DNA from: an uncultured Lachnospiraceae bacterium
GTDB taxonomy: Bacteria; Bacillota; Clostridia; Lachnospirales; Lachnospiraceae
Assembly (NCBI GenBank): GCA_947589155.1
Contig: CANQBH010000021.1
Location: 1-36,272 of the forward strand
Reading direction: 5' to 3'
DNA: 36,272 nucleotides
Shown: one piece after another, positions 1 to 8,360 of the stretch
Numbering within the stretch: the first letter of the stretch is position 1
Layout of the letters: every line of letters begins with the position of its first letter
Notes under the pieces: generated by a model
Database searches by the model: none
What the model was told of the DNA's origin: nothing
Seen by the model: only the letters and a program-made list of their open reading frames with translations
Position numbers and translations under genes: made by a program

Positions 1-485
1 ATACTGATCTGAAAATCCTCCAGCCCGACGCCGCGCAGGCACTTGACGACGAGCGCGATGATCTCGCTGTCGGCGTCAACAGAATTTTCCCCCAAAAACT
101 CCACGCCAAGCTGCGTGCTTTCCTTGGGGCGGCCCTGATAACTGTGGTTGTTGATAAAGACGTTGCCTTCATAACACAGCCGCACCGGCGTTTCGTCGAT
201 CGGGAAATACTTTGCGGCCGCGCGCGCGACGGACGGCGTCATATCGGGCCTAAGCACCAGCGTGTTCCCCTCTCGGTCAAAAAATTTATAGAGTTCCCGC
301 GACGGCGTGGTGCCGACGTCTTTGCCGAAAACGTCGAAAAATTCAAACGTCGGCGTTTCGATCGAATCGTAACCGTGGGAACGGATGATCCCGCGCATCT
401 TGGACAGGAGATACTGTTTTCTTTCACATTCGTCGTTATAGACGTCGCGGACGCCCTCCGGCGTATGCAGCCGATTGTGATCCAT
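1..485 (-). CDS. hisZ: ATP phosphoribosyltransferase regulatory subunit HisZ (5' part; runs off the window)
   Basis: HisZ is a catalytically dead histidyl-tRNA synthetase paralogue that forms a complex with short-form HisG and is needed for the first step of histidine synthesis. Reading the minus strand from the ATG at 485, 161 codons are visible, beginning MDHNRLHTPEGVRD and continuing with the class II synthetase-like core: TPTFEFFDVF near residues 45-53 and LRPDMTPSVAR near 79-88. The LRPDMT form, rather than the LRPEGT typical of HisS, argues for HisZ. The gene is cut by the window edge, so the C-terminal half and the expected downstream hisG cannot be seen. It has its own strong promoter just after recU, so it probably starts a histidine operon. 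The start is supported by AAAGGA about 10 nt upstream. Confidence 0.88.
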   Translation of the reverse strand, partial: MDHNRLHTPEGVRDVYNDECERKQYLLSKMRGIIRSHGYDSIETPTFEFFDVFGKDVGTTPSRELYKFFDREGNTLVLRPDMTPSVARAAAKYFPIDETPVRLCYEGNVFINNHSYQGRPKESTQLGVEFLGENSVDADSEIIALVVKCLRGVGLEDFQIS

Positions 486-548
486 TTTTTTGCTTTCCTT
501 TTCTTTTACTTTATCGTGGTAGAGTGATAAATAACTAAAGTCATGTTC

Positions 549-577
549 ATTATACAAAACAAACGCCGCCCTGTCAA
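549..577 (-). promoter_or_regulatory. Sigma-A promoter for hisZ, perfect consensus
   Basis: On the minus strand TTGACA (572-577) and TATAAT (549-554) are separated by exactly 17 bp, a 12/12 match to the vegetative consensus. The -35 box directly abuts the recU stop codon (578-580). Transcription should begin near 541-544, leaving a 5' leader of about 55 nt before hisZ. I see no T-box or other large leader structure in it. Confidence 0.85.
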
Positions 578-1111
578 CTACGTCCGCTCCGAAAGATCTT
601 TCTGCAAAAGATCCAGATACGGGACGATCAGCGCATTCCTGCGGACAAAAAAGCGGTCTTTCTGCAGTTCTTCAAAACGGATGCTCTTTCTGCCGCCGCT
701 CTGCGCGCGCTCCCAGAACGGTTCAAGTTCGCGGTAAGGCAGATAATAAAAGCAGTCCCGCTCGGTAAACGAGATCAGTATGAACGCTACGCCGTCCTGT
801 TCTTCAAAATGTTTCATAAAATCGATCTGATGTTCATGGATATTGTGCAGCGGGAAGGTGTCCGTCCGACATTCCTTGGCGTCAAAACAGACCGGTATGC
901 CCTGCACCACGCCGATATAGTCCACCGTACTCTTTTTTTCAAAATACGCCAGCGTGATGTGGCGGCTCTGCTGGTCCATCTTGATCGGCGTGATCGGCGT
1001 CGGGATCTTCTGGATCAGGCACAGTCCGTTTTCTTCATAGATCTCGTTTGTCCGATTGATCCACTCTTCAAACGCGGATCCGCGCAAGCCTCTGGAATTC
1101 CATGTCGGCAT
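578..1111 (-). CDS. recU: Holliday junction resolvase RecU
   Basis: RecU is the Firmicute Holliday junction endonuclease that resolves recombination intermediates made by RecA and RuvAB. The N-terminus (NSRGLRGSAFEEWI, residues 5-18) and the nuclease core STVDYIG...FDAKE carry the expected acidic residues (Asp64, Asp77) and Lys79 of the D-x-K metal site. At 177 residues it is slightly shorter than the roughly 200-residue Bacillus protein. It sits 4 nt after the RluA-type gene, at the end of the HAD-ygiQ-RluA-recU run. In Bacillus recU is paired with a class A PBP gene; that partner is absent here. Confidence 0.9.
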   Translation of the reverse strand: MPTWNSRGLRGSAFEEWINRTNEIYEENGLCLIQKIPTPITPIKMDQQSRHITLAYFEKKSTVDYIGVVQGIPVCFDAKECRTDTFPLHNIHEHQIDFMKHFEEQDGVAFILISFTERDCFYYLPYRELEPFWERAQSGGRKSIRFEELQKDRFFVRRNALIVPYLDLLQKDLSERT

Positions 1112-1115
1112 CGTC

Positions 1116-2069
1116 TCACCTCCCCCGCAGGACTTTCTGAAAGATTTCCGGTTCCGGTGCCGTAAAACGCCGTCCGTCGGAAAATGTTATGCTGTACGCG
1201 TGCAGCATTTGGCCGGTAACGCCGTACGCTTTCTTTAACTGCCGATTGACGGCGGGATCGCCGTATTTCTGGTCGCCTAAGATCGGATGTCCAAAAAACG
1301 CCAGATGCGCGCGGATCTGGTGTGATCTGCCTGTAAGCAGTTCCACCTCCAGAAGCGTTGCCTGCGCGCTTTTCTCCAGCGGCAGAAACGCGGTGACGAT
1401 CTCTTTTGCGCCGGGGCGCGGCTCCTTCGTCACCGTTACGGTATTGCTTGCTTCGTCCTTCGTCAGATAACCGTGCAGGCGTTCCGGTTTTACGACCTCT
1501 CCTTTGACAAGGCAGCGGTAGCGCTTGTGCGCCGTGCGCTCCTTGAGTTCGCTTGCAAGAAATTGCTGCCCTTCCAGCGTTTTCCCCGCGAGAAGCAGCC
1601 CCGAGGTGTTGCGGTCCAATCGGTTCGCCACCGACGGGCAGAACGCCAAAAACTCCGAAAAACGCAAAGTTCCTTCACGGATCATATGGGCAAGGATGAT
1701 CTCGTTCATGGAAAGGTCGTCTTTTCCCGCTTTCTGCGCAAGGATCCCCGCCGGTTTGTTGACGATCAGGATATCGTCGTCCTCATAGACGACATCGGGC
1801 TCGTCTTCAATGCCGCAGAGTTTCTCATAGCGCAGCCTGCTGTCTTCTTTCCCCTGCATCTTTGCAAACGTCTCGTCGGAAAAAAAGACCCTTATCCGGT
1901 CGCCGTTTCTCAGCGCTTCCCGGCCATCGGCTTTTTTTTCGTTCAGCACGATCTGTTTTTTCCGAAGCATTTTATAGAGGAACCCCTGCGAGGCTCCCTT
2001 AAAATACCGTTCGAGAAAACGGTGCAGTTTTTGTCCTTCTTCCTTGGAGGAGATCGTGATCTCTTTCAT
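1116..2069 (-). CDS. RluA-family RNA pseudouridine synthase with S4 domain
   Basis: This enzyme isomerises specific uridines in rRNA or tRNA to pseudouridine. An N-terminal S4 RNA-binding domain (about residues 12-62, with VLNEKKADG and LRNGDRIRV) is followed by the RluA catalytic domain. Its motif II is RLDRNTSGLLL at 150-160, with catalytic Asp152. The later HQIRAHLAFFGHPILGD segment is the usual C-terminal family signature. At 317 residues the protein is complete and typical of the RluC/RluD type. The exact target uridine cannot be read from sequence, so no gene symbol is given. It lies 10 nt downstream of ygiQ in the same orientation. Confidence 0.9.
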   Translation of the reverse strand: MKEITISSKEEGQKLHRFLERYFKGASQGFLYKMLRKKQIVLNEKKADGREALRNGDRIRVFFSDETFAKMQGKEDSRLRYEKLCGIEDEPDVVYEDDDILIVNKPAGILAQKAGKDDLSMNEIILAHMIREGTLRFSEFLAFCPSVANRLDRNTSGLLLAGKTLEGQQFLASELKERTAHKRYRCLVKGEVVKPERLHGYLTKDEASNTVTVTKEPRPGAKEIVTAFLPLEKSAQATLLEVELLTGRSHQIRAHLAFFGHPILGDQKYGDPAVNRQLKKAYGVTGQMLHAYSITFSDGRRFTAPEPEIFQKVLRGR

Positions 2070-2079
2070 AATGCCCTTC

Positions 2080-3972
2080 TTATCTCGTCTTCTTTCGATG
2101 GATGTTGCGGATCGTTTTCTTTTTTGCGTTCTTTTTGACGTTCTTTGCTTCTGCCGCCCCGCGCTTTGTATTTCTTGGCCGGATCAGACATTCCCTGCCA
2201 AAACCGATCAGATCCGTCCGTTTTGCCCGTACCAGCGCCTCGTGCACAAGATCGTAGTTCTTCGGATCCCGATACTGGATCAGGGCGCGCTGCATCGCTT
2301 TTTCATGCGGATCCTTCGGCACATAGACGCGTTCCATCGTAAACGGATCGAGTTCCGTATAATACATGCAGGTGGAGACCGTAGACGGCGTCGGGTAAAA
2401 ATCCTGAACCTGCTGCGGCATATAGCCGAGATCGCGGACGTACTCCGCAAGCGCGACCGCGTCGCGCAGCGTGGAGCCCGGATGCGACGACATCAGATAC
2501 GGAACCAGATATTGGCGGCTGCCGAGTTTTTGGTTCATCTTCTGATACTTTCGGACGAAGTCGTTATAGACTAAGACCGGCGGCTTGCCCATCCGCGTAA
2601 GCACCGCGTCCGAAATATGCTCCGGCGCAACTTTTAACTGCCCGCTGACATGATACCGGCACAGTTCTTCCAGAAACGTATCGTCGCGCTCCAACAGAAG
2701 ATAATCAAAACGGATTCCGGAACGGATAAAGACCTTTTTTATGCCGGGCAGTTTTCGCAGTTTCCGCAGCAGTTCCAGATAATCGCCGTGATCCGCGCGC
2801 ACGTTCGGACACGGACGGGGAAAGAGGCATTGCCGTTCTTTGCAGACGCCGGACGTCAGTTGTTTTTCGCAGGAAGGATAGCGGAAATTCGCCGTCGGCC
2901 CTCCGACGTCGTGGATGTATCCCTTAAATTCCGGATCTCTGCAGATCTGCTCCGCCTCTGTCAGGATGGAGTCGTGGCTCCTCGCCTGAATGATACGGCC
3001 CTGATGGAACGTCAGCGCGCAGAAATTGCAGCCGCCGAAACAGCCGCGGCTGCTGATGAGGCTGAACTTCACCTCGGCCAGCGCCGGAACCCCGCCCTGC
3101 TTTTCATAGGACGGATGATACCCTCTCTGATACGGCAGCGCGTAGACATCGTCCATTTCCTGCGTGGACAGCGGCGGCTGCGGAGGGTTTTGCACGACAA
3201 AGATCCCGTGGGGATACGGTTCGTATAACTTTTTTGCCGTAAACGGGTCGGTGTTTTCGTATTGCAGCGCAAAACTCTTTGCATATTTTTTCTTGTCGCT
3301 GCTGACCTGTTCAAAAGACGGCAGTTCCAGCGCGTCGTCTAAAAGCGCCGGATCCCTTGTTAGAAACACCGTGCCGCGGATATAGGTAAGATCCCTGACG
3401 TCGATCCCCGCCGCCAGCGCTTCCGCGATCTCAAGGATCGAACGCTCGCCCATCCCGTAAGAGATCAGGTCTGCGCAAGAATCCAGAAGGAGCGAGCGGC
3501 GCACCGTATCGGACCAGTAGTCATAATGCGAAAGCCGCCGCAGGCTGGCTTCAATTCCGCCCAGAATGATTGGCGTTTTCTTGTAAGTGCGGCGGATCAG
3601 ATTGCCATAGACGATCGAAGCGCGGTCCGGCCGCAGCCCTGTTTTTCCGCCCGGGGAATAGGCGTCCTTTTCCCGCGGCTTCTTGGATACGCTGTAATGG
3701 TTGACCATCGAATCCATATTGCCCGCGGAAACGAAAAACGCATAGCGCGGCTCGCCAAGGACCGTGACGGAACGGTCGTCCTTCCAGTCCGGCTGCGCGA
3801 TGATCCCGACGGAATAGCCGTGCGCCTGCAGAAGCCTTGTGATGATCGCATGGCCGAACGACGGATGGTCGACATAGGCGTCGCCGCATACATAGACAAA
3901 GTCCAGTTGTCGGATGCCAAGACGCTGCATATCTTCTTTTGAAACCGGCAAAAACCCTTTCTGCTCCATCAC
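2080..3972 (-). CDS. YgiQ-family radical SAM protein
   Basis: YgiQ (UPF0313) proteins are large radical S-adenosylmethionine enzymes of unknown substrate, widespread in bacteria. The 630-residue product starts with the family's N-terminal region (FLPVSKEDMQRLGIRQLDFV) and has the cluster-binding motif CFGGCNFC, with cysteines at 311, 315 and 318 (CxxxCxxC). The C-terminal region includes VAPEHISDAVL and FYPTPSTVSTCMYYT, both typical of the family, and ends in a lysine/arginine-rich tail. The gene is 7 nt from the HAD gene upstream and 10 nt from the RluA-type gene downstream, so the three are probably co-transcribed. The family is certain; the function is not known. Confidence 0.92.
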   Translation of the reverse strand: MMEQKGFLPVSKEDMQRLGIRQLDFVYVCGDAYVDHPSFGHAIITRLLQAHGYSVGIIAQPDWKDDRSVTVLGEPRYAFFVSAGNMDSMVNHYSVSKKPREKDAYSPGGKTGLRPDRASIVYGNLIRRTYKKTPIILGGIEASLRRLSHYDYWSDTVRRSLLLDSCADLISYGMGERSILEIAEALAAGIDVRDLTYIRGTVFLTRDPALLDDALELPSFEQVSSDKKKYAKSFALQYENTDPFTAKKLYEPYPHGIFVVQNPPQPPLSTQEMDDVYALPYQRGYHPSYEKQGGVPALAEVKFSLISSRGCFGGCNFCALTFHQGRIIQARSHDSILTEAEQICRDPEFKGYIHDVGGPTANFRYPSCEKQLTSGVCKERQCLFPRPCPNVRADHGDYLELLRKLRKLPGIKKVFIRSGIRFDYLLLERDDTFLEELCRYHVSGQLKVAPEHISDAVLTRMGKPPVLVYNDFVRKYQKMNQKLGSRQYLVPYLMSSHPGSTLRDAVALAEYVRDLGYMPQQVQDFYPTPSTVSTCMYYTELDPFTMERVYVPKDPHEKAMQRALIQYRDPKNYDLVHEALVRAKRTDLIGFGRECLIRPRNTKRGAAEAKNVKKNAKKKTIRNIHRKKTR

Positions 3973-3979
3973 TTTTCCC

Positions 3980-4663
3980 TTACCACGCCAGTTTGGTATA
4001 GTCTTCGATATAATAATCCGCCGCCTTTTTCTTTTCTTCCGTGACGTTTGCGGAATAGTCGTCGTAAACGGCGCAGACGTTCATACCGGCCGCCCGCCCC
4101 GCCTGTATACCCGGCAGGATGTCTTCAAAGACAAGGCAGTGCCGCGGCTCGACGCAAAGGCGCTTTGCCATTTCCAGATAAATGTCCGGAAACGGTTTGC
4201 CTCTGTCGACTTCATTTGCGGTAAGGAAGCAGTCGATGTAACGGTCCATGCCAAGTTTTCCGGCGACCGCCTGCAGAAGATCCTGCGCGTTGCTTGTGCA
4301 GATTCCGGTTTTGATACCGCTGCGCTTTAGGAAACGCAGGAAATCTTCCGCGCCGTTTTTGTAGAAGACCCGCGTTTCGTAGGCGAGATACGCCATCCGG
4401 ATCCACTCCTCCATCATTTGTTCCGTCGAATCCGGCAGAGCAAACGTTTCCTTAAAGTAGACCGCGGTCTCCTTCATGCTCATGCCTTCGATCCGCTTTT
4501 GCAGATCATCCGGCATGGGCAGCCCGCGCCTGCCAAGATAATCAATATCGATCTCTTTCCAGATCCACATGGAATCGACCAGCGTGCCGTCCAGATCGAA
4601 CAATACCGCTTTTGTATTTTTTAACATACCCTTTTGTATTTCCTGACGCGGATCCATAGACAT
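3980..4663 (-). CDS. HAD-superfamily hydrolase, beta-phosphoglucomutase-like phosphatase
   Basis: A cytoplasmic HAD phosphatase with a cap domain inserted after motif I, as in beta-phosphoglucomutase and phosphoglycolate phosphatase. Motif I is FDLDGTLVDS with nucleophile Asp23 and general acid Asp25. Motif II is the Thr/Ser of GICTSNAQ, and the distal acidic motif is VFEDILPGIQAGRAAGM. The substrate cannot be assigned. The start at 4663 is supported by AAAGGA 9 nt upstream; an internal ATG at 4627 (MLKNTK) is closer to the usual family start but has a crowded ribosome-binding site. The gene begins only 30 bp from the divergent YlbJ-like gene, so the two promoters must overlap the other gene's coding or leader sequence. 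Confidence 0.87.
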   Translation of the reverse strand: MSMDPRQEIQKGMLKNTKAVLFDLDGTLVDSMWIWKEIDIDYLGRRGLPMPDDLQKRIEGMSMKETAVYFKETFALPDSTEQMMEEWIRMAYLAYETRVFYKNGAEDFLRFLKRSGIKTGICTSNAQDLLQAVAGKLGMDRYIDCFLTANEVDRGKPFPDIYLEMAKRLCVEPRHCLVFEDILPGIQAGRAAGMNVCAVYDDYSANVTEEKKKAADYYIEDYTKLAW

Positions 4664-4693
4664 ATCCGGCTGTCCTTTCTCATAAAATGTACC

Positions 4694-5635
4694 ATGATCC
4701 CTGCATTATGCCTGCTTGTTCTTACGATCTTTTTCGCGGTCTCACATCCGGCGCTGACGTTTTCCGGCGCGGCTTCCGGCCTGCAGATCTGGTTTTTCCA
4801 TCTCCTGCCGACGCTGCTGCCGTTTATCATCTGCGCCAATTTTTTCCTCTCGCCGTATATGAAACGCTGCCTGTCGGGACGTTTGAAGATGTTCCGGCGG
4901 CTGCCGATTGCTCCGGCGTATCTGCTGGTGATCCTGACCGGCTATACCTTCGGCCTTCCCGTCGGTGCGAAGATCACGGTCAGCCTCCTGCAGAACCGCT
5001 CGCTTTCTAAAAAAGAAGCGCAGATCCTCGTCAATCACTGCAATGTGATCAGTCCCGCCTTTGTCAGCGGTTTTCTTGTGTCGCAATGCCTGCAGCGGCC
5101 CGATCTGCTGCTTCTGACGCTGGCGTCCGTGTATCTGCCGCAGATCTTTGCCCTGTGTTTGCGTCTTTTTGTCTGCCGCCGATCTCTGCCCGCCATGAAA
5201 GAAGCAAAACAGGAAAAAGAGAACTTACCCAAAGAAACACCCAGACTCAGAAATTGCTTTCAGATCCTGGATGTCGCTATCATGAACGGCTTTGAGACCG
5301 TTACCGTTTTAGGTGGTTATCTGATCCTGTTCGGTATCCTCTGCGCCTTTGTCCGGCAGATCCGCATACTGCCGGAGATCTGCAAGGAACTCCTCATCGG
5401 CTGCTGCGAGATTACGACCGGAATTCACGGGATCTGCCAAGCCGCGCTCCCGTTTCCGATCCAATATCTGTCCTGTACGGCGCTGTGCGCCTTCGGCGGC
5501 CTCTGTACCGCGATGCAGACGTTATCCGTCATGAAAACAGGCGGTCTTTCCCTGCGGAACTATCTTTTTCATAAACTGTTCTTTGCCATGATCACGCTGC
5601 TTTGTTCCGCTTTCGGCCTGCTCATTCTTTATTGA
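4694..5635 (+). CDS. YlbJ-like sporulation integral membrane protein
   Basis: A polytopic membrane protein of 313 residues related to YlbJ, which in Bacillus is made in the mother cell and is needed for spore cortex or heat resistance. Recognisable features are GLQIWFFHLLPTLLPFIICANF, the glycine-rich GYTFGLPVGAKITVSLL, and the following loop LSKKEAQILVNHCNVISPAFVSGF, which matches the YlbJ pattern of Gly-Tyr-Pro-like GAK followed by NxxNP-like residues. Synteny helps: ylbJ follows coaD in Bacillus, and coaD lies close by here on the opposite strand. The ATG at 4694 has no clear Shine-Dalgarno; a TTG at 4634 would extend it by 20 residues. Its 3' end overlaps the coiled-coil gene by 14 bp. 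Confidence 0.72.
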   Translation: MIPALCLLVLTIFFAVSHPALTFSGAASGLQIWFFHLLPTLLPFIICANFFLSPYMKRCLSGRLKMFRRLPIAPAYLLVILTGYTFGLPVGAKITVSLLQNRSLSKKEAQILVNHCNVISPAFVSGFLVSQCLQRPDLLLLTLASVYLPQIFALCLRLFVCRRSLPAMKEAKQEKENLPKETPRLRNCFQILDVAIMNGFETVTVLGGYLILFGILCAFVRQIRILPEICKELLIGCCEITTGIHGICQAALPFPIQYLSCTALCAFGGLCTAMQTLSVMKTGGLSLRNYLFHKLFFAMITLLCSAFGLLILY

Positions 5636-6293
5636 AAAAAGACTCCGGAATGTCCAGCGCCGGAATGTTTTCCTCGGCGGTTTCTTTTTCCTGCTCCTGC
5701 GCAGCCTCAGCCGGTTTTGCCTCGGCCGGTTTTTCTTCCGCTGCCTTTGGCTCCGGTTCCGGCATGAGTTCGTGGCGGTTGGACTGTACGATATTCAGAT
5801 AGCCCTGCATCGTTTGCAGGAAACTCTCGGTGCGCGCCTGCGTCGTTTCCATTGAATTGGAGATCACGCTTTCGATCGTATTCAAAAGATCGTCCGTATA
5901 GGCGATCGCGCCGAGGCGGATGCTGTTGGCGTCTTCCGTCGCCTTGTCCAGCATTTCCTGCGCGTTCTTGGTCGCCAGCATAACGACTTCGTTCGCCTTG
6001 GCGTAAGCCTGTTGCATGATCTGATGTTCGCTGACCAGTTCGTTTGTCGTGATCTGTGCCTGCGCGATAATGGCGTCCGCCTTGTTCTGCGCGTCCGCTA
6101 AGATCGCCTCTTTGTTGCTGATGATCTTCTGGTAACGCTTGATCTCCTCCGGCGTTTTGCTGCGGAGTTCCTCCAGCAGGCTTTCCAGTTCATCCCGATT
6201 GACAACGATCTTTGACGGGGAAAACGCGGCCGGCTTGCAACTGTCTACATATTCCTCGATTTCTTCGATGATCTCTTCAATTCCACTTGCCAT
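5622..6293 (-). CDS. Coiled-coil protein of unknown function, with an acidic Pro/Ala/Glu tail
   Basis: I do not recognise a characterised family. The 223-residue product has no membrane segment. Residues about 1-60 are acidic (GIEEIIEEIEEYVDS...). Residues about 60-160 form a long alanine/glutamate/glutamine-rich helix with heptad character (EEIKRYQKIISNKEAILADAQNKADAIIAQAQ in part), like F-type ATP synthase subunit b or DivIVA-type coiled coils. Residues about 175-213 are a Pro/Ala/Glu low-complexity linker, ending in ALDIPESFFNKE. It is the last gene of the yicC-coaD operon, 12 nt after coaD, with a good ribosome-binding site (AAAGGAG, 8 nt spacing). It could be a scaffold or a DivIVA-like polar or division factor, but this is inference only. 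Confidence 0.8.
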   Translation of the reverse strand: MASGIEEIIEEIEEYVDSCKPAAFSPSKIVVNRDELESLLEELRSKTPEEIKRYQKIISNKEAILADAQNKADAIIAQAQITTNELVSEHQIMQQAYAKANEVVMLATKNAQEMLDKATEDANSIRLGAIAYTDDLLNTIESVISNSMETTQARTESFLQTMQGYLNIVQSNRHELMPEPEPKAAEEKPAEAKPAEAAQEQEKETAEENIPALDIPESFFNKE

Positions 6294-6305
6294 AATACAT
6301 CTCCT

Positions 6306-6785
6306 TTATCTCTTATATTTTTCCTGTATCAACGGAATGATCTCATTTGGTACAAACCGTGAGATATCGCCGCCATAAGAGGCAAACTCCCGAACGACGG
6401 TTGAACTTAAATAGGAATATTGCAAAGACGTCGCCATAAAAACGGTCTCGATCTTTGGGTATTCCACTTTGTTCGTCTGCGCGATCTGGATCTCATAGTC
6501 AAAATCCGTCACCGCGCGCAGACCCCGAATGATGATCGAAGCGTCGATCCGCTTTGCGTAATCCACCAGCAGCCCGTCAAACGCCTCAACGGAAATGTTT
6601 TGACAGGGCTCTACAAGATCGCGGATCATCGCCACCCGTTCATCCACGGTAAACAGCGCCTGCTTTGCGTTGTTATTGAGCACGCCGATGACGACATGGT
6701 CAAAGATCTCCGCAGATCGTTTGATGATGTCCAGATGTCCGAAGGTGATCGGATCAAAACTTCCCGGATAGATTGCTTTTTTCAT
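6306..6785 (-). CDS. coaD: Pantetheine-phosphate adenylyltransferase
   Basis: CoaD transfers AMP from ATP to 4'-phosphopantetheine, the penultimate step of coenzyme A synthesis. The 159-residue product has the family start [20 protein letters not shown], including the nucleotidyltransferase motif TFGH (14-17), and the C-terminal [15 protein letters not shown], which matches the SSTxVR nucleotide-binding loop. The start at 6785 was chosen over an upstream in-frame ATG because it matches the family length and has AAAAGGA upstream. It lies 5 nt after rsmD, the same rsmD-coaD order as in Bacillus. Confidence 0.96.
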   Translation of the reverse strand: MKKAIYPGSFDPITFGHLDIIKRSAEIFDHVVIGVLNNNAKQALFTVDERVAMIRDLVEPCQNISVEAFDGLLVDYAKRIDASIIIRGLRAVTDFDYEIQIAQTNKVEYPKIETVFMATSLQYSYLSSTVVREFASYGGDISRFVPNEIIPLIQEKYKR

Positions 6786-6790
6786 ATCGG

Positions 6791-7336
6791 TTATCCTTTT
6801 GTCAGAAAAATGTGCTGGTTGGTCTTGTAGGTCTTCTGCCGCTGCAGGCAAAAACCTTCTTCTTCCACAAACGAAAGGTCTTCGCCGATGTCGGCTTCGA
6901 TGATGACCATGCCGCCTTCGGCAAGGAGTTCGTGTTTTCGTATGCCCTGCAGCGCCGCGCGTTCCAAGCCTTTTCGGTACGGCGGATCCATAAAGATGAT
7001 GTCAAAGTTTCCCGCCAGACCGCCCAGTCCGGCGGTCACATCCATCGGGCATACGTCCGCAGCGTCCGTCAGCCTCGTGCGTTCCAGATTATTGCGGATA
7101 CATCGGAGGGCGCGCTTGTCCTTTTCCACAAAACAGGCGCGGGCGGCGCCCCTGCTCAGCGCTTCGATCCCGATCTGCCCGCTTCCCGCAAACAGATCGA
7201 GGAACCGGCAGTCCAAGACATCGCCTGCAATGATATTAAAGAGGGTCTCCTTGATCCGGTCCGTGGTCGGACGCGTTCCCAGTCCTTCCGCCGTCTCAAG
7301 CCTCGTCTTTTTCCGTGAACCGGCGACGACCCTCAT
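6791..7336 (-). CDS. rsmD: 16S rRNA (guanine966-N2)-methyltransferase RsmD
   Basis: RsmD methylates G966 of 16S rRNA in the assembled small subunit. The 181-residue protein has the opening [13 protein letters not shown], the substrate-binding [16 protein letters not shown], the SAM-binding [14 protein letters not shown] (47-60) and the catalytic DPPY (117-120). The start at 7336 is fixed by GGAGG 8 nt upstream and by a 4-nt ATGA overlap with the pncC stop codon. It is followed closely by coaD. Confidence 0.95.
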   Translation of the reverse strand: MRVVAGSRKKTRLETAEGLGTRPTTDRIKETLFNIIAGDVLDCRFLDLFAGSGQIGIEALSRGAARACFVEKDKRALRCIRNNLERTRLTDAADVCPMDVTAGLGGLAGNFDIIFMDPPYRKGLERAALQGIRKHELLAEGGMVIIEADIGEDLSFVEEEGFCLQRQKTYKTNQHIFLTKG

Positions 7337-7821
7337 GGCGTTTCCTCCTGTGGTTTTGCCGCATCCATCAATAACGCGAGGACGGTTTGCGCCGCCTGCG
7401 TGCGGATGTCTTCCCTGCCGCCGGAAAAGAGGCATTTTTTTGTCCGCGTTTCATCCGGGCCTGCTACGGCCAGCCAGACCAGCCCCACGGGCTTTTCATT
7501 TGTGCCGCCGTCCGGCCCCGCGATGCCTGTGGTGGAAAGTCCGTAATCCGCGCCTGCCCGCCGCCGCGCGCCTTCCGCCATCTCCCGCGCCGTCTGTTCG
7601 CTGACAGCGCCGAAACGCCGCAAAGTTTCCGGACGGACGCCTAAGTTCTTTTCCTTGGCGGCATTGGAATATGTGACGTAGCCTTCGCCAAAGCAGCCGG
7701 ACGCGCCGGGGATATCCACCAGCATGGCGCTGACCAACCCTCCGGTGCAGGACTCGGCGACGGCCACCGTTTTCTTTCTGTTACACAGCCATTCCACGGC
7801 CTGTTGTTGTATCTGCATCAT
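7333..7821 (-). CDS. pncC: Nicotinamide-nucleotide amidase PncC (stand-alone CinA C-terminal domain)
   Basis: The enzyme deamidates nicotinamide mononucleotide to nicotinate mononucleotide, recycling the pyridine nucleotide made by DNA ligase. The 162-residue protein is only the C-terminal amidase domain of CinA; the N-terminal MoCF-like domain is missing, as in E. coli PncC. Key segments are AESCTGGLVSAML (22-34) and GIAGPDGGTNEKPVGLVWLA (from 99). It overlaps pgsA upstream and rsmD downstream by 4 nt each, so translation is probably coupled. The pgsA-cinA order is also found in Bacillus. Confidence 0.93.
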   Translation of the reverse strand: MMQIQQQAVEWLCNRKKTVAVAESCTGGLVSAMLVDIPGASGCFGEGYVTYSNAAKEKNLGVRPETLRRFGAVSEQTAREMAEGARRRAGADYGLSTTGIAGPDGGTNEKPVGLVWLAVAGPDETRTKKCLFSGGREDIRTQAAQTVLALLMDAAKPQEETP

Positions 7822-8360
7822 TTTTGATCTTTTAGCACATCCTTATTTTTGACGATATAATCCAGCAGGGAGATCACGGTCAGCGCCAGCGCGATCCACA
7901 TCAGGATCTGTCCAAGAAGCGCAAAGCCCGCGATCGGCAAATTCGCGACCATCACGATGATCATAAGCATCTGGAAGACCGTCTTGAATTTTCCCCAGTA
8001 ACTTGCGGCGATCACGATCCCGTTATCGGCGGCGATCAGCCGGAAGCCGCTGATGATAAATTCGCGGCTGATAATGATGATGACGACCCATGCCGGAAGC
8101 TGGCGCGTCTCGATCAGGCAGATCAGCGCCGCGCACACCAGTAATTTGTCCGCCAAGGGATCCATAAATTTTCCGAAATTCGTCACCAGATCATACTTTC
8201 TGGCGATCTTGCCGTCGAGCATATCCGTCAGACTGGCGGCGATAAAGATCAGATCCGCGATATAGCGGTAACTCTGTCTGTCCGGATCCAGCAGCATGAA
8301 CAATACAAAAAACGGGATCAGGATCACCCGTAAGATCGTCAGTTTGTTTGGTAAATTCAT
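7818..8360 (-). CDS. pgsA: CDP-diacylglycerol-glycerol-3-phosphate 3-phosphatidyltransferase
   Basis: PgsA makes phosphatidylglycerol phosphate at the membrane, the committed step to anionic phospholipids. The 180-residue protein opens with MNLPNKLTILRVILIPFFV and carries the full CDP-alcohol phosphotransferase motif: Asp46, Asp49-Gly50, Ala53-Arg54, Gly63, Asp67 and Asp71. Several hydrophobic membrane segments surround it. The start has AGGAG upstream and overlaps the rimO stop by 4 nt; the stop overlaps pncC the same way. Confidence 0.95.
   Translation of the reverse strand: MNLPNKLTILRVILIPFFVLFMLLDPDRQSYRYIADLIFIAASLTDMLDGKIARKYDLVTNFGKFMDPLADKLLVCAALICLIETRQLPAWVVIIIISREFIISGFRLIAADNGIVIAASYWGKFKTVFQMLMIIVMVANLPIAGFALLGQILMWIALALTVISLLDYIVKNKDVLKDQK

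Noticed and set aside
506-544. 12-codon leader peptide with one histidine codon before hisZ
   Set aside because: The frame would start at or within a few bases of the transcription start with no ribosome-binding site, has only one His codon, and has no attenuator hairpins behind it.
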